A stretch of 64,000 nucleotides of DNA from Clitoria ternatea (GCA_037962975.1 CM075673.1:160476667-160540666); one strand, 5' to 3'; counted from the stretch's first letter, positions 12,000 to 24,676 are shown. The notes: generated by a model not told the origin, from the letters alone. Translations and numbers: made by a program.

Positions 12000-14450
12000 A
12001 GTGAAAACCGAGTGGGAGAAGAGAAAAACCGAGTGAAAATGGCAAAAACTGAGTGAAAATTACAAAAAACGAGTGGAAATAGCAGAAACCGAGTGAGAAA
12101 GAGGAAAAACCGAGTAAAAATGGTAAAACCGAGTGATGAAAGCAGAAAACCTAGTGAGGACAAGGAAAAACCGAGTGAAAATGAGGAAACCGAGTGGAAA
12201 TAGCAGAAACCGAGTGAGACAGTGAGCTTACCGAGTGAGAAGTGATTTACCGAGTGAGACAGTGAGAAGAGGGACGGTGTTGGAGTTGAGTGGAAGGAGG
12301 AGATCGAATCTGGTGTACTTGGACGGTCTGTAAGAGGAATTGGGACGGTGTGTAGGAGAAGGGGTGAGGAGGTCGGTTTTGGTGAGGACGGTTGGCTGAT
12401 GGAGAGAGGCTGAGAGGAATGAAGTGTTGGGCGGTGTTGTGTTGAGGGGAGAGGACGGCGTGGCTGATGGAGAGAGGCTGACTGATGAAGAGAGGAAGGA
12501 GGGTGCTGGATGCGTATCTGTGTGTGTAAGTATGCGTGATGTGTGTAAGGGCTGTAAGCTTCAGCTCCTTGCCTATTTATAGGCTGGTCTGAGTGGAAGG
12601 CCAGCTCAGGCTTCCATTTCCGAGTGGAATGCCAGTTCAGGCCTCCACTCAGAGTGAAGTGGGGGACAACGGCTAGGTGGGAATTTTTAATTCCCCCCAC
12701 TTCCAACCCTGTTTGCCACTTGTCTGCCACCCCCAGGATTCTTGGATCCACTTGGGTGGTGGAATCCAAGTCAGCACGGGCTAACAGGGGGTCCTGGTGG
12801 GAATCTGAGTGAGAATGGCAGAAAACCGAGTGAGAATTATGGAAATCCGAGTGAGAATATTGGGAATCCGAGTAAGAATGTTGAATGCCGAGTGTAAATG
12901 TTGGAAATCTGAGTGTAAATATTGGAAATCCGAGTGTAAATGACTCGGATCACCCTCTCAGTCAATTCTGAGTGGGAATGGGGGAAAAATCCAACTGGGA
13001 AAATCATGTTGGTGTTGTGCAATTGGATTGAGTCAGAACCGAGTGAAAACTGACTCGGATTCCAACTCCTCTCCATAATCCGAGTGACCAATGACTCGGA
13101 ACCGACTGAAATAGGTGAAGTGTGACTCGGAGATGAGAGAAAGATGACTCGGGAACGGGTAAAAAGTGGCTCGGTGAAGGTTTGAAGTATGGTGGAAATG
13201 GGGGCTCGGAATTGATTGGCCAAAAGGACTCGGGAAGGGTGAAAAGTTACTCGGAAATTGAGTGAAAAAGGGGCTCGGAACTGGGAAAAGGATGGCTCAC
13301 TCGGTGCTGACTGAAATGGCTCGGTATTGTGTGAAATGTGAGTCGGATGTGCTCACACATCAATTCACTCGGATACATTCGCTCGGGAATCCTCTTCACA
13401 ATGGTTTCACTCGGAAACTGGTGGAAACTTTACTCAGAATTGATTGAATAGTATTTTACTCAGGAACCAATTAAAAGGTGATTCAGAAATGATTGAATCA
13501 GTGTTTCACTCGGAATCACTTCAATCGGAGGTGTGCTACTCGGATCTTGTCTTTGCTTGGAATGTTCACTCGGAATGTCTTCAATAGTGACCCAAAAGTT
13601 AACTGCTTGAAGGTTTCACTCAGAACTGACCTTGTGAGCTCTTAATCCGAATGGAACTTGGTCACTTTCACTCGGATTTTCTTCAATCAGCATTCCTTTC
13701 ACTCAGAATTGACATTTTTTGCAATCAGGGCTTGTAAACTGGCATACTCCACTCGGAATGCATCTGAAAGGGAATTATCAGCTCAGATTTACATCTAATC
13801 TGAGTCATTTCACTCAGATTTGAATTCAACAGGTCATACTCCACTCGGATTGGTCCATTGTTGAGTCATTATTCAGATTTCCCACCCAACAGGTCATACT
13901 CCACTCGGACATGCCCAAAACTGAGTAGTTTCACTCGAATTTTCTCCATTCAGAGTAATGTCACTCAGATTTAATCCAACAGGAGCATATTCCACTCGGA
14001 TTTGACTTCAGCAGGGAGCATTTCATTCAGAAATGACTCATTCTGAGTGATTCCACTCGGATTGCATCATTTTTGAGTCATTCCATTCGGACTTCTCTTG
14101 AAAATAGGCATAATCCACTCGGATTGGCTTGGCAGGGAAGCATTTCACTTGGATTCAACTTCAACAGGGGAGCATTTCACTCGGAAATAACTCATTCTGA
14201 GTGATTCCACTCAGATTTCATCAATTTTGAGTCATTCCACTCGGAAATGCTTCATTTTGACTCGGATTTGACCATTTTTGAGTTTTTTTCACTCGGATTT
14301 ATCTCCACCAGGGCTGTATTTCACTCGGAAATGCTTTAACCTGAGTCATCCTGTTCAGATGTGATCATTTTTTAGTCATCCCAATCGGATTTGCCTCCAA
14401 CAGGGCTGTATTTCACTTGGAAAAGCTTCATTCTGAGTTATTTTGCTCAG
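12000..14450. repeat. Dispersed ACTCGG/CCGAGT motif field in the Ogre LTR
   Basis: Dozens of copies of the hexamer occur at about 20-60 bp spacing. On the plus strand the left third (about 12000-12960) is almost all CCGAGTG and the right part (about 13060-14350) almost all CACTCGG, so orientation flips near 13000. The same field is at about 28660-31100 in the other LTR. Many units have drifted by one base (CTCAGA, CTTGGA). Confidence 0.85.
12573..12581 (-). promoter_or_regulatory. TATA box of the Ogre 3' LTR
   Basis: TATAAATAG on the minus strand, inside CCTATAAATAGG. The same sequence occurs at 29234-29242 in the 5' LTR, where it would start the genomic transcript. Confidence 0.65.
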
Positions 14451-14861
14451 TTCTGATTATTTTAGAGCCATTCTGACCATTCTGAATTAGAATTCAGCAT
14501 AAAAAAGATTCATTCCACTTGGACCGGACCAAAAGAGGTGTTCATAGATGCCCCTCTTTACTTCTTTTTCACAAAAGAAACACGAAGCTTCTGTGTTTTT
14601 GAAGTGAAAAGGAAGTAAAGATATGAACACCGATGTAGGGGGCCAAGTGGGACCTCTTGATCGGTATAGCGACTGACGGTGTGGGCAATCACGAATCAGT
14701 GTGACCTTTCTTCTTTAAAGACGAGCATTTTCCTCTTCCGTTTCACTTTTCTTTCTCTCTCTTTTTTTTTATCCTAAATCTGGAAAAAAGAAGTGAAGCA
14801 ATGCTCTAATTTTTAGCAAGAAGCGGTTAACTGGGAATTATCCAATGACATGAAGTAGAAG

Positions 14862-15775
14862 GGTGCCTCATTCAGCGACCGGGAGAAAAAGGATGCCTTC
14901 TTTGGTGACTGAAAGGTAAAAGGATGCCATTTGTTCGACAACGGGAAAGTAAAGGTGCCATTTGATCGGCGACAAGAAAGTAAAGGGGTGCCATTTGATT
15001 GGTGACAGGAAAGTAAAGGTGCCATTTGATCGGCGACAGGAAAGTAAAGGTACCAGTTGATCGGCGACAGGAAAGTAAAGGTGCCATTTGATCGGCGACA
15101 GGAAAGTAAAGGTGCCATTTGATCGGCGACAAGAAAGTAAAGGTGCCATTTGATCGGCGACAAGAAAGTAAAGGGGTGCCATTTGATCGGCGACAGGAAA
15201 GTAAAGGTGCCATTTGATCGGCGACAGGAAAGTAAAGGTGCCATTTGATCGGCGACAGGAAAGTAAAGGTGCCATTTGATCGGCGACAAGAAAGTAAAGG
15301 GGTGCCATTTGATCGGTGACAGGAAAGTAAAGGTGCCATTTGATCGGCGACAGGAAAGTAAAGGTGCCATTTGATCGGCGACAGGAAAGTAAAGGTGCTA
15401 TTTGATCGGTGACAGAAAAGTAAAGGTGTGCCATTTGATCGGCGACAGGAAAGTAAAGGTGCCATTTGATCGGCGACAGGAAAGTAAAGGTGCCATTTGA
15501 TCGGCGACAGGAAAGTAAAGGGGGGCCATTTGATTGGCGACAGGAAAGTAAAGGTGCCATTTGATCGGCGACAGGAAAGTAAAGGTGCCATTTGATCAGC
15601 AACAGAAAAGTAAAGGTGTGCCATTTGATTGGCGACAGGAAAGTAAAGGTGCCATTTGATCGGCGACAGGAAAGTAAAGGTGCCATTTAATCGGCGACAG
15701 GAAAGTAAAGATACCATCTGATTGGCGACAGGAAAGTAAAGGTGCCATTTGATCGGCGACAGGAAGATAAAGATT
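14862..15775. repeat. 31-bp tandem array in the Ogre 3' region (about 29 copies)
   Basis: The unit begins GGTGCCATTTGATCGGCGAC and ends AGGAAAGTAAA (31 bp). Occasional units carry one or two extra bases (GGGGTGCC, GGTGTGCC). The left-most units are the most diverged and the centre the most uniform, as expected from unequal exchange. Because 31 is not a multiple of three, all three minus frames stay open and create long meaningless ORFs. Confidence 0.95.
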
Positions 15776-16017
15776 GGGGGAACTAACAGGACGTCTCGTC
15801 CGAATTAGCTCACTGTTGACAGGAAATGCGAAGGTTGGGGAGCTAACAGGACGTCTTGTCCGAATTAACTCAATGTTGGCAAGAAATGTAGAGGTTGGGG
15901 GAGCTAACAGGACGTCTTGTCCGAATTAACTCAACGTTGGCAAGAAATGTAGAGGTTGGGGGAGCTAACAGGACGTCTCGTCTGAATTAACTCACTGTTG
16001 GCAGGAAATGTAAAGGT
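15776..16017. repeat. About 61-bp tandem repeat, four copies
   Basis: Each unit contains GGAGCTAACAGGACGTCT and CCGAATTAACTCA, then TTGGCAAGAAATG and AGGTTGGGG. It directly follows the 31-bp array and shares the AGGAAATG-AAGG edge with it. Confidence 0.85.
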
Positions 16018-16250
16018 TGGGGTTGACCCTCGGTTGCCATGACTGCGGGTTCTTGGGGAACTGCCCCTTGATTGAGAGAATACACCCGGGGAGATACCCC
16101 AGTTAGACATGATTGGATGAAATCTTAGGGAACTGCGCCTTGAATGAAAGAATAAACCCGGAGAGATGCCCCAGTTTGACATGATTGGATGAAATCTTGG
16201 GGAACTGCCCCTTGACTGAAAGAAGAATCTGGGGAGATGCCCCAGTTTTG
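16018..16250. repeat. About 71-bp tandem repeat, three copies
   Basis: Units share TCTTGGGGAACTGCCCCTTG and GAGATGCCCCAGTT plus GACATGATTGGATGAAA. It is the third consecutive tandem family behind pol. Confidence 0.8.
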
Positions 16251-17109
16251 GGTTGGCTAGGAAGTGTAGCCCCACTGGGGAAGGATTTGGGAAGTGTAGT
16301 TTTTGGCGATTATGGTTCCACTGGGGAGAAAATTTGGTGATTCAGGGTAATGCCCCTTTTGGTGAAAGAGAATGGACTTGGGGTTTACTGCGGACATGCC
16401 GAAGGTCTGTTGAGGATAGAGTTGGGCAACTACGCATCTTGGGGATCATAGTTTCTGGCCATCCGTTAATAGAGAAACGCGAAACTAATTAAAAACTTAC
16501 AGGCGGACTCCCTTGGCGACAGGCGTTGAAGTAACTCATGGCCAAAATAATTATTACTTCTGACTTCATTGAGGTTGTTTCGCAGAGCTGGTTGAGCTTG
16601 CTTGAGGTAAGATCTGGCAACGGTGTTCACTTCGTTCCCCATAACTTTGTGTTTTCGTTCTTCTCAAAACTCATTTTTTAAGAAATTCTTTTTAGGCAAA
16701 ACTTGTTTATTCATTCTAGTCATGAACACATGTGAGAAGAAAGGAAATTTTTTATTTATGAACAACAGATATGTACAGGTGACAATAATAATGCAAAAAT
16801 ATGACAAGGTGTGAGGAATTGATGGTAAGGATGGAAGGGAAGGCCTTTTAGATCCTGCATCGATTTCCTGAGAGCGACAAAATTCTAGTCTTTTCCATGA
16901 TTTCCCGTTTATCTTCTGATTTTGTTTTCGAGGGAGTGACTTGACAATGGCTTTGATGTTCTAGACCCATCCCCTTATCCGTGACTTGGAAAATTGGCAT
17001 TGCAGTGTTGAATCTATAGGGTGTGAATTTGTTTGGGCCGCTTTCTTAGGATTTTCGACCCCACCAATTGCTCTAACTTTTGCCTAGGTCGCCTTTTCAG
17101 GTTTTCAAC

Positions 17110-20100
17110 CTAGCGAGCCCTTTTTTTTTTGTACGCGTAGTATCTTCTCACTGCATCCGTGTTTATAGGCATTGGTAGATCTTCCCCATCCATGTTGGTG
17201 AGTATGAGAGCACCTCCAGAAAAAGCTTTCTTCACGACATACGGCCCTTTATAGCTGGGAGTCCATTTGCCTCGGTGATCTTTATGCATTGACAAAACCT
17301 TCTTGAGCACCAAGTCTCCCTCTTGGAACTGCCGGGGTTGTACTTTCTTTTCAAACGCTCGCTTCATACGCCTTTGATATAACTGACCATGGCAGAGGGC
17401 AGTCAATCTTTTACTATCAATCAGATTTAATTGGTCATGTTGAGTCTGGATCCATTCAGCCTCAACCAATTCGGCTTCCATGATTACTCGGAGGGAAGGA
17501 ATCTCCACTTCAAAAGGCAGGACTGCTTCCATGCCATAAACAAAAGAGAATGGAGTTGCCCCAGTCGAGGTTCGGACTGAGGTATGATAACCGTGCAGAG
17601 CAAAAGGAAGCATTTCGTTCCAGTCTTTATAGGTTACCACCATTTTCTGTATTATCTTCTTGATATTCTTGTTCGCCGCCTCGACTGCCCCATTCATTTT
17701 TGGGCGGTACAGAGAGGAATTATGGTGAGAGATCTTAAAGCTCTCACAAAGCTCCTTCATCATTTTGTTGTTTAGGTTTGTACCATTGTCTGTGATGATT
17801 TGACTCGGTAGGCCGTACCGATATATCAACTCACGCTTGACGAATTTAACAACAACACCTTTGGTTACATTAGTATATGAAGCTGCTTCCACCCATTTTG
17901 TGAAGTAATCAATGGCGACCAAAATGAAACGATGGCCGTTTGAAGCCTTTGGTTCAATGGGACCAATGACATCCATGCCCCACATCGAAAAAGGCCATGG
18001 TGCTGACAAAACATTTAGAGATGACGGGGGTGCGTGAATATGATCAGCATATATTTGGCACTTATGACATCTCCGAGCATAGGTGAAGCAGTCTGCTTCC
18101 ATGGTCATCCAAAAATAACCAGCCCTTAAGATTTTCCTTGACATGGCGTGCCCATTGATGTGGGTTCCGAAAGATCCCTCGTGGATATCCCTCATGATTC
18201 TATTTGCTTCAGCGGTATCAACACAGCGAAGAAGGATAGAATCATAGTTTCTTTTGTAAAGCACGTCTCCATTTAAGAAAAACCCCATGGCGAGCCGTCG
18301 CAGGGTTCTTTTGTCATTTTCTGTGGCATTGTCAGGGTATTCTTGCCTCTGGATATACCTCTTGATATCGTGATACCAAGGTTTTCCATCTGACTGTTCT
18401 TCGACTACTTGGCAGTATGCGGGCTCATGACGCCTTTCTACCTCGATGAGGGGCACGTCATAGTCATTGTTTACTTTGAACATTGAAGCAAGAGTGGCCA
18501 AAGCGTCAGCCATTTGATTATCTTCCCGAGGAACATGATGAAAAGAAATCTCTTCAAAATCTCTGATCATTTCCATAATGTGGGCGTGATAGGGGAGAAG
18601 CTTGCTATCTCTGGTTTCCCACTCACCCTTCAACTGGTGGATGACTAAAGCAGAGTCACCGTAGACTTCCAGTGTCTTTACTTTCATTTCTAATGCCGCT
18701 TGGATCCCTAAGGAGCACGCCTCATATTCAGCGACATTGTTGGTACAATCGAAACATAGCCTGGCGCAGACAGGAATGAATTTTTTCTTTGGTGAAATAA
18801 AAATGGCTCCGATTCCATGTCCCAAAGCATTAGAAGCTCCATCGAATCTTAAAATCCATTTGTCCTTATTACCGCCTTCTTCTTCGTCGGACAATGCCAA
18901 AATATCCTCGTCTGGGAAGTCGAACGGTATTGGTTGGTAATCACTTATGGGTTGATGGGCTAGGTAGTCAGCCAAAGCGCTCCCTTTTATGGCTTTCTGA
19001 GTGACATATGTTATGTCGTACTCAGTTAGCAGCACTTGCCATCGAGCAATCCTTCCAGTCAGGGCTGGCTTCTCAAAGATGTACTTGATAGGATCCATCT
19101 TAGAGACTAGCCAGGTAGTGTGACTCAACATGTATTGCCTTAAACGCTTCGCAGCCCATGCTAATGCGCAACAAGTTCGTTCTAATGCGGAGTATTGCAT
19201 TTTGCAATCAGTGAACCTTTTGCTTAGGTAATATATGGCATGTTCTTTCTTTCCCGTTTCATCGTGCTGACCCAATACGCAACCCATGGACTCATCCAGT
19301 ACCGTCATGTATAAAATCAGTGATCTCCCAGGGGTTGGTGGCACCAATATTGGTGATTCTTTCAAGTACTGCTTAATCTTCTCAAAAGCTGTTTGGCAGT
19401 CCTCATTCCATTGCCCCGGTTGGTTCTTACGGAGTAACTTGAAGATCAGCTCGCAGGTCGATGTCAATTGTGAGATAAATCGAGCGATGTAGTTTAATCT
19501 TCCCAAGAACCCCCTGACTTCTTTTTCTGTGCAAGGAGGCGGCATTTCTAGGATTGCCCTGACCTTGTGGGGATCCACTTCAATTCCTTTCTTGCTTACA
19601 ATGAAACCCAACAGTTTGCCTGACCTTGCGCCAAACGTGCACTTGGCAGGATTCAATCTAAGCTTAAACCTTCTCAACCGTTCAAACAATTTCCTTAAGT
19701 CGCGGACATGATCTTCCTCGGTTTTGGATTTTGCAATGATGTCATCCACATAGACCTCTATTTCCTTATGCATCATATCGTGGAATAAAGTGACCATTGC
19801 TCTCTGATAAGTTGCCCCTGCGTTCTTTAAACCAAAGGACATTACTTTGTAACAGAAAGTACCCCACAAAGTAACGAACATGGTTTTTTCCATGTCTTCA
19901 GGCGCCATTTTAATCTGATTGTACCCAGAGAAACCATCCATGAAAGAGAAGATGGAGTGCTGGGTTGTGTTATCGACCAACATGTCAATATGTGGAAGAG
20001 GAAAATCGTCTTTAGGGCTGGCCCTGTTTAGATCTCGATAGTCCACACACATCCGCACTTTTCCATCCTTCTTTGGGACCGGGACTATGTTGGCTACCCA

Positions 20101-20578
20101 TTGTGGATATTTGGCTACGGCCAAGAAACCGGCTTCGAATTGTTTTTTTACCTCTTCCTTGATCTTGAGAAGCATTTCTGGTTTCATTCTTCACAGCTTT
20201 TGCTTAATTGGTGGACACTCTGGTTTCAGAGGCAATCTATGTTCCACTATGCTGTTATCCAACCTTGGCATATCTTGATATGACCAAGCAAACACATCCC
20301 GAAATTCCCGGAGTAATTCAATCAATTCGTCTTGCTGGTTTTTACTCAGGCAGGTGCCTATCTTGATCATTTTATCTTCTCCTTCACCTCCAAGGTTGAT
20401 GATTTTAATTTCCTCCTGATGTGGGCGGATCTCCTTATCCTCTTGTTCCAATAATCTTGTCAATTCAGATGAGGGTCCAAAGTCTTCCTCACTTTCCTCG
20501 TAGACGCAATCATTTGGATAAACAGGGTCATGAAATAAATCCAGGTTTTCATCGTTCTCAGGGAAATCATTTTTGGAT
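17110..20578 (-). CDS. pol: Ogre pol: RT, RNase H, second RNase H, integrase (one stop)
   Basis: This exon copies the element RNA into DNA and inserts it. It starts at 20578 after the predicted intron. One in-frame TGA at 20191-20193 interrupts it, an apparent CGA to TGA change in KL(R)RMKP. From the methionine at 20187 the frame is open for 1025 residues. Reverse transcriptase has VDYRDLN at 48-54 and YVDD at 146-149. A first RNase H spans about 290-355. A second, archaeal-type RNase H spans about 444-570 with D449, E489, D511 and D561. Integrase has the H2C2 zinc site (H676, H680, C707, C710) and a perfect D739, D800, E836 triad with D-35-E spacing. The dual RNase H places it in the Tat/Ogre lineage. 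Apart from the stop, the catalytic residues look intact. Confidence 0.93.
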
Positions 20579-20790
20579 CTGCATTCGGGTTATATTATAA
20601 AGTGAAAAGAGAAGCAAACAAGTGAAAGGTTTAAGAAACAGAGAATGCACAAATATGAGGTAATGGGGAATAAAAATATGTTCATTGATTTTCAAAAATA
20701 AAGTAAACAAGTTTTGCCCTTATTACAAAATGGGTCCCGGAGCCTTGGGCATAGCAAGGGGACCACCAAATTATGAAATACAGTGATTAC
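20579..20790 (-). other. Predicted 212-bp intron between protease and RT exons
   Basis: The gag-protease frame runs into TAA at 20787-20789. A donor (GA/GTAATC) overlaps that stop, and an acceptor (GAATGCAG/ATCC) lies at 20579-20580. Splicing joins GA to A TCC and keeps one open frame from protease into the acidic linker before RT. Ogre elements are known for an intron at this point. The boundary choice rests on frame and consensus only. Confidence 0.7.
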
Positions 20791-23700
20791 TCTGATAGAA
20801 CGTTAATGGTTGTAAGGAACTCCATGATTTCCCAATTGCTCAGCTCTTGATCTGGATGGCAAGCGTATACCAGCTCCACATTGAGGTCAGGCTCATTCTT
20901 AACCATGGCAACTTGATCCGGATATATCACTCCGGCGCTCTTAAAGCTCTGATAGAGATCGCAGATAGGGATTCTTGCAGTGTTGATCTCTTGACCAGTA
21001 AGACGAGCAACTCTCCTCCCCTTCTTTTCCTCTTCAACCCTTTTCTTATCCATCATAGTTGGCTTATATCCCAAGCCATATCTGTTTTTATTTTCCGGGA
21101 GACTCACCGGTTGGGTTCTGCCTTCCAAATCCCGCCCCAATCCTTTTCCGGGTTGGTACCCTTTCCTCAACATATTTAGCGTCACCATTAGAGGTACGTT
21201 GGAGAAAGACATCTTCACAATGCTTGTTGCATTGGCAATCTCCAAGGCTTGGAAGGATGTTTCGAGGGCTTCCTCGGCGGCCTCGATGTACGGAGTGGAT
21301 ATAAGTTTGCTGACCAAAAGGTCCTCCTCCCCAGAAACAGTCACCAACTTGTTGTCGATGATGAATTTTAGTCTTTGGTGTAGCGTGGAGGGGACCACCC
21401 CTGCCGAATGGATCCATGGTCGCCCTAATAAACAGCTGTAGGCGGGCGCAATATCCATTACTTGGAAGAGTACCTGGAAAGTACAGGGCCCGACTTGTAT
21501 AGGTAATTCAATTTCTCCAATGACTTCCCTACGTGTCCCATCAAAAGCCCGCACAACCATAGAGCTAGGCCTCATGTATGTTCCGTCGAAAGGCAATTTT
21601 ACCAACGTGGATTTTGGCATGACGTTCAGAGAAGATCCATTATCCACAAGTACTTTTGCCAGGATATAATCCCGATATTTTACAGAAATATGGAGGGCTT
21701 TGTTGTGCCCCCTTCCTTCAATAGGTACTTCCTCATCTGTGAAGGTCAAGTAATTATTGGCAACGATCTTCCCCACTATGCCCCCAAATTGTTCAACGGG
21801 TAAATCATTCTTCACGTGCGCCTCGCTCAACACCTTCATCAACGTGTTTCGATGTGGTTCAGAACTCATTAACAAAGACAACAGGGAAATTTTCGCAGGG
21901 GTGTGGTTCAATTGGTCCAACACCTGGTAGTCACTATGGCGAATAAACTTCAGGAATTCCTGGGCTTCCTCTTTAATCACAGCCCTCTTTGTTTCGCCAG
22001 AGGCTACTTCTTTTCCAGTTTTTCCTTCTCCGGTAGTCTTGCCTTGCTTGGGCTCAGGTGGTGTATATATTCTTCCACTCCGTGTCATTTTTCCCACTCC
22101 AGTTATATTTGTAATAGAGGAGGATGGTATGGAGTTGACTGCCTCTGGGTTGGTGACAACCACATCTGTATTGTACCTTCATGGCACAGCGTGGGAACTT
22201 TGGAAGGGGAAAGGAGTTGGTGCCCTTACTGTGAAGACAGTCTTGGCAGGAGCTGAAGCCGCTGGCGTATCCTTGTTATAGTATACGACCAGGGGTTTCG
22301 GAACTCGTGCCTTACCCTGTTCCTGTACCACATTTATTTGTCCTTCACGGTGCCTACAGACCTCTATGACTCGAGCATTCATGAGTCTTTGAAGGGTTTC
22401 CTGGAAATCCCTTCGTTTTGCAGACTAGAGGTCATTATGCTCTTCACCCCACGATCCCTCTACTAATCCCATCTTTAGCATATGGGAGTGTATTGTTTCC
22501 AAAGGTATCTGGATGTCTTCTACTTTGGAAATGCAATCTTCATCCCTCTCTATTGCGTTGACATCCGATCCTTTATGGTTTGGAAGGGGATTAGTTATCA
22601 CGCTTGGGCTCCCTTCTTTGAAGCTTATCCAGTCGGCCCGAATGAGGTCCCTTACCTTAAACTTCAGTGCCAAGCAGTTCTCAATAGAATGTCCCGGTGC
22701 ACCGGCGTGGTAATCACACCGTGCGTTCGGGTCATACCCTCTAGGATACGGCGGCTGAAGTGGCTTTAAAGGGCAGGGTACTACCATCGTGTTTTCGATG
22801 AGGTAAGGGAGAAGCTCTGTGTAAGTGATGGGAATTGGATCAAATTGCGGTGGGGCACGGTCGTTGTTTTGCCTTCTCTGATTTGGATTCGGCGGGTTCA
22901 TTTGTGGCTGCTGGTACGGAGCTTGTGGTGGTTGATATGGTGCCTGTAGTGGTGCAGGCGGTCGCATGACAGGTGGGCGGAAATGTGGTGGATGTGGTGT
23001 TTGAACGGCGGCCACATATGGATGTGGTGTATTATGATAGGTTGATGGAAAGGCGACCGGGGTGGGTGGCCTCGGCTGGTTTCTTCCCTGATTATGGGAG
23101 ATTAGATTAGTCTCTCCCTCTCTTCTCTTTCCTTCTCCTTGGGAGGGTCTTCTTGCTGCATTAACCCCAGCTGGGCCTCGGGCGATCTTCCCTGTCCGGA
23201 GGCCATTTTCTATTCTTTCTCCGATAGTGACGATATCGGAGAAATGGGAGGAAATACTTCCGATCATCTTGTCATAGAATGGCGATTGGAGTGTGTCAAT
23301 AAATGTCGAGATCACCTCTTTCTCAGACAAAGGTGGGTCAACTTGCGCTGCTACTTCACGCCACCGTTGGGCGTATTCTTTGAATGTCTCGTTATCTTTC
23401 TTGGACATGTTCTGCAATTGTACTCTATCTGGCGCCATGTCCAAATTGTACTTATACTACTGCATGAAAGCATCTGCCAGATCCTCCCAACAGCGTATAC
23501 GAGAACGTTCAAGATGGTTATACCAGGTTAGAGGCACTCCAGCCAAACTATCTTGGAAACAGTGGATGAGTAGAGAGTCGTTGGAGGCATGCGAAGCCAT
23601 CTTCTGGTAGTACATGGTAAGATGGTTTCTTGGACATGTCAGCCCCCGATACTTATCAAATTCAGGTGTTTTGAATTTGGGAGGAATAACAACGTCAGGA

Positions 23701-24365
23701 ATTAGGCAGAGTTGTGCAGCACTGCCTAATCCAAATCGATTCCTCCCATCCATTTCCCTTAATCGTCTTTCCAAGAACTCTAATCTTCCTTCCTGGGTAG
23801 CAGCAGTGGCAGTACTTGGTCCTGTGACGACATAGTGACTAGCACTCTTGACTGGTTGGTCAACATGTGCCGGACTCTCATTCAGAATTGAGGCTTGGTG
23901 TCCAGCTGTGGCTTGGGCAGCTTGTGGTTGTTCAGCCTGTGTATGGACTAGAATCGTTTGAGGATTTCGGACAGGTGGGATGTTTGGTTGAGCCGTGTGA
24001 AGGATTGTTTCCTGATAATCTGGCTCTTCTTGGAGTGGTGGGAAATAGCCTGGGGGTAACCCATACTGTGGGAAGGGTACGACATTCCCTTCTTTATCAA
24101 CAAAAGAGTGTTGTTGAACATGAGCAGGGTTCGGCTTACTAAGGCGAACAGTAACAGTAGGCCCTGCAGGATTTGAGCTTGGTTCCCCAGCATGACCTTG
24201 AGCGTGTTGGAGAATGGGAGATTGCTGCCTAGCATTTTCAACTTCTGCTAAAGAATCCCTCTCTGCGATCCTCCTTTTAAACATCTTGGCCATTTCAGCC
24301 ATTTGTTCTTTCAATTGATTAACCTCAGCTCGCAGGTTTTCATTCTCTTGCTCTATTTCGGCCAT
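20787..24365 (-). pseudogene. gag-pro: Ogre gag-protease with three in-frame stops
   Basis: Reading from the first in-frame ATG at 24365 (the frame is open back to 24557), the order is a coiled coil, the retrotransposon gag domain (PEFDKYRG, HLTMYYQKMA, LTWYNHLE), a proline-rich linker, a zinc-knuckle variant (CDYHAGAPGHSIENC), and an aspartic protease (LVDNGSSLNVMP, GRPWIHSAG). A glycine-rich G-patch-like segment (GYQPGKGLG) follows. The protease has DNG where DTG/DSG is usual, as in related Tat elements. Stops are TAG at 23457-23459 and 22425-22427 and TGA at 22179-22181. All stay in one frame, so they are point mutations. The product would package the RNA and mature the polyprotein. This copy cannot make it intact. 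Confidence 0.9.
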
Positions 24366-24676
24366 GAGTTTCTTTCTGAGCCTGGTCGCGTAGGGATGCT
24401 TACCCGTAGCGTCTAAGGAATCACGACAAATGGTTAGAAAAATAGAGGGAACAGTTAAAGAAGATAAAAGAAGAATAAAAAATAAATGGGCATTCGCGGG
24501 ATACGATTCCGAATTTGACACGTATTCCTTGACCTTTCCCCAGAACGTCGCGTTCAAAAGTACTTAGTATAACAGTATATTGGAAATTAACATGAGACAA
24601 CTGTGAAGGCACATTGATTCATCATTCCATTCATCTGTAAAAGTACAATGTTTCTTGAAAGATACGGTTACAATAT

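Larger units (their letters stand above)
10959..14546 (-). repeat. Ogre 3' LTR
   Basis: On the plus strand it runs from TGTCGCAACC to GTGTTCATA. The second base of the minus-strand 5' end has mutated (TA instead of TG as in the other LTR). A minus-strand TATA box (12573-12581) divides a U3 of about 2 kb from an R-U5 of about 1.6 kb. The U3 is packed with short ACTCGG/CCGAGT motifs. Confidence 0.95.
14547..17109 (-). other. Ogre 3' non-coding region between pol and 3' LTR
   Basis: This 2.6-kb stretch holds three successive tandem arrays (14862-16250), then about 850 bp of unique DNA without a convincing ORF. Next to the 3' LTR the minus strand reads AAGTAAAGAGGGGCATC, the probable polypurine tract priming plus-strand synthesis. 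Confidence 0.8.

Noticed and set aside
11951..12769. 272-codon minus-strand ORF in the Ogre LTR, also present at 28612-29430
   Set aside because: It spans the TATA box and the CCGAGTG field, which gives low-complexity Ser/Leu/Phe and Pro/His text. Presence in both LTRs only reflects LTR identity. I recognise no domain.
12837..13223. 128-codon minus-strand ORF in the LTR, also at 29498-29884
   Set aside because: It lies in U3 upstream of the TATA box and is made of hexamer repeats.
14813..15717. Three overlapping minus-strand ORFs of 185-281 codons
   Set aside because: They are the three frames of the 31-bp tandem array, which contains no stop in that direction. The repetitive peptides reflect the repeat, not a protein gene.
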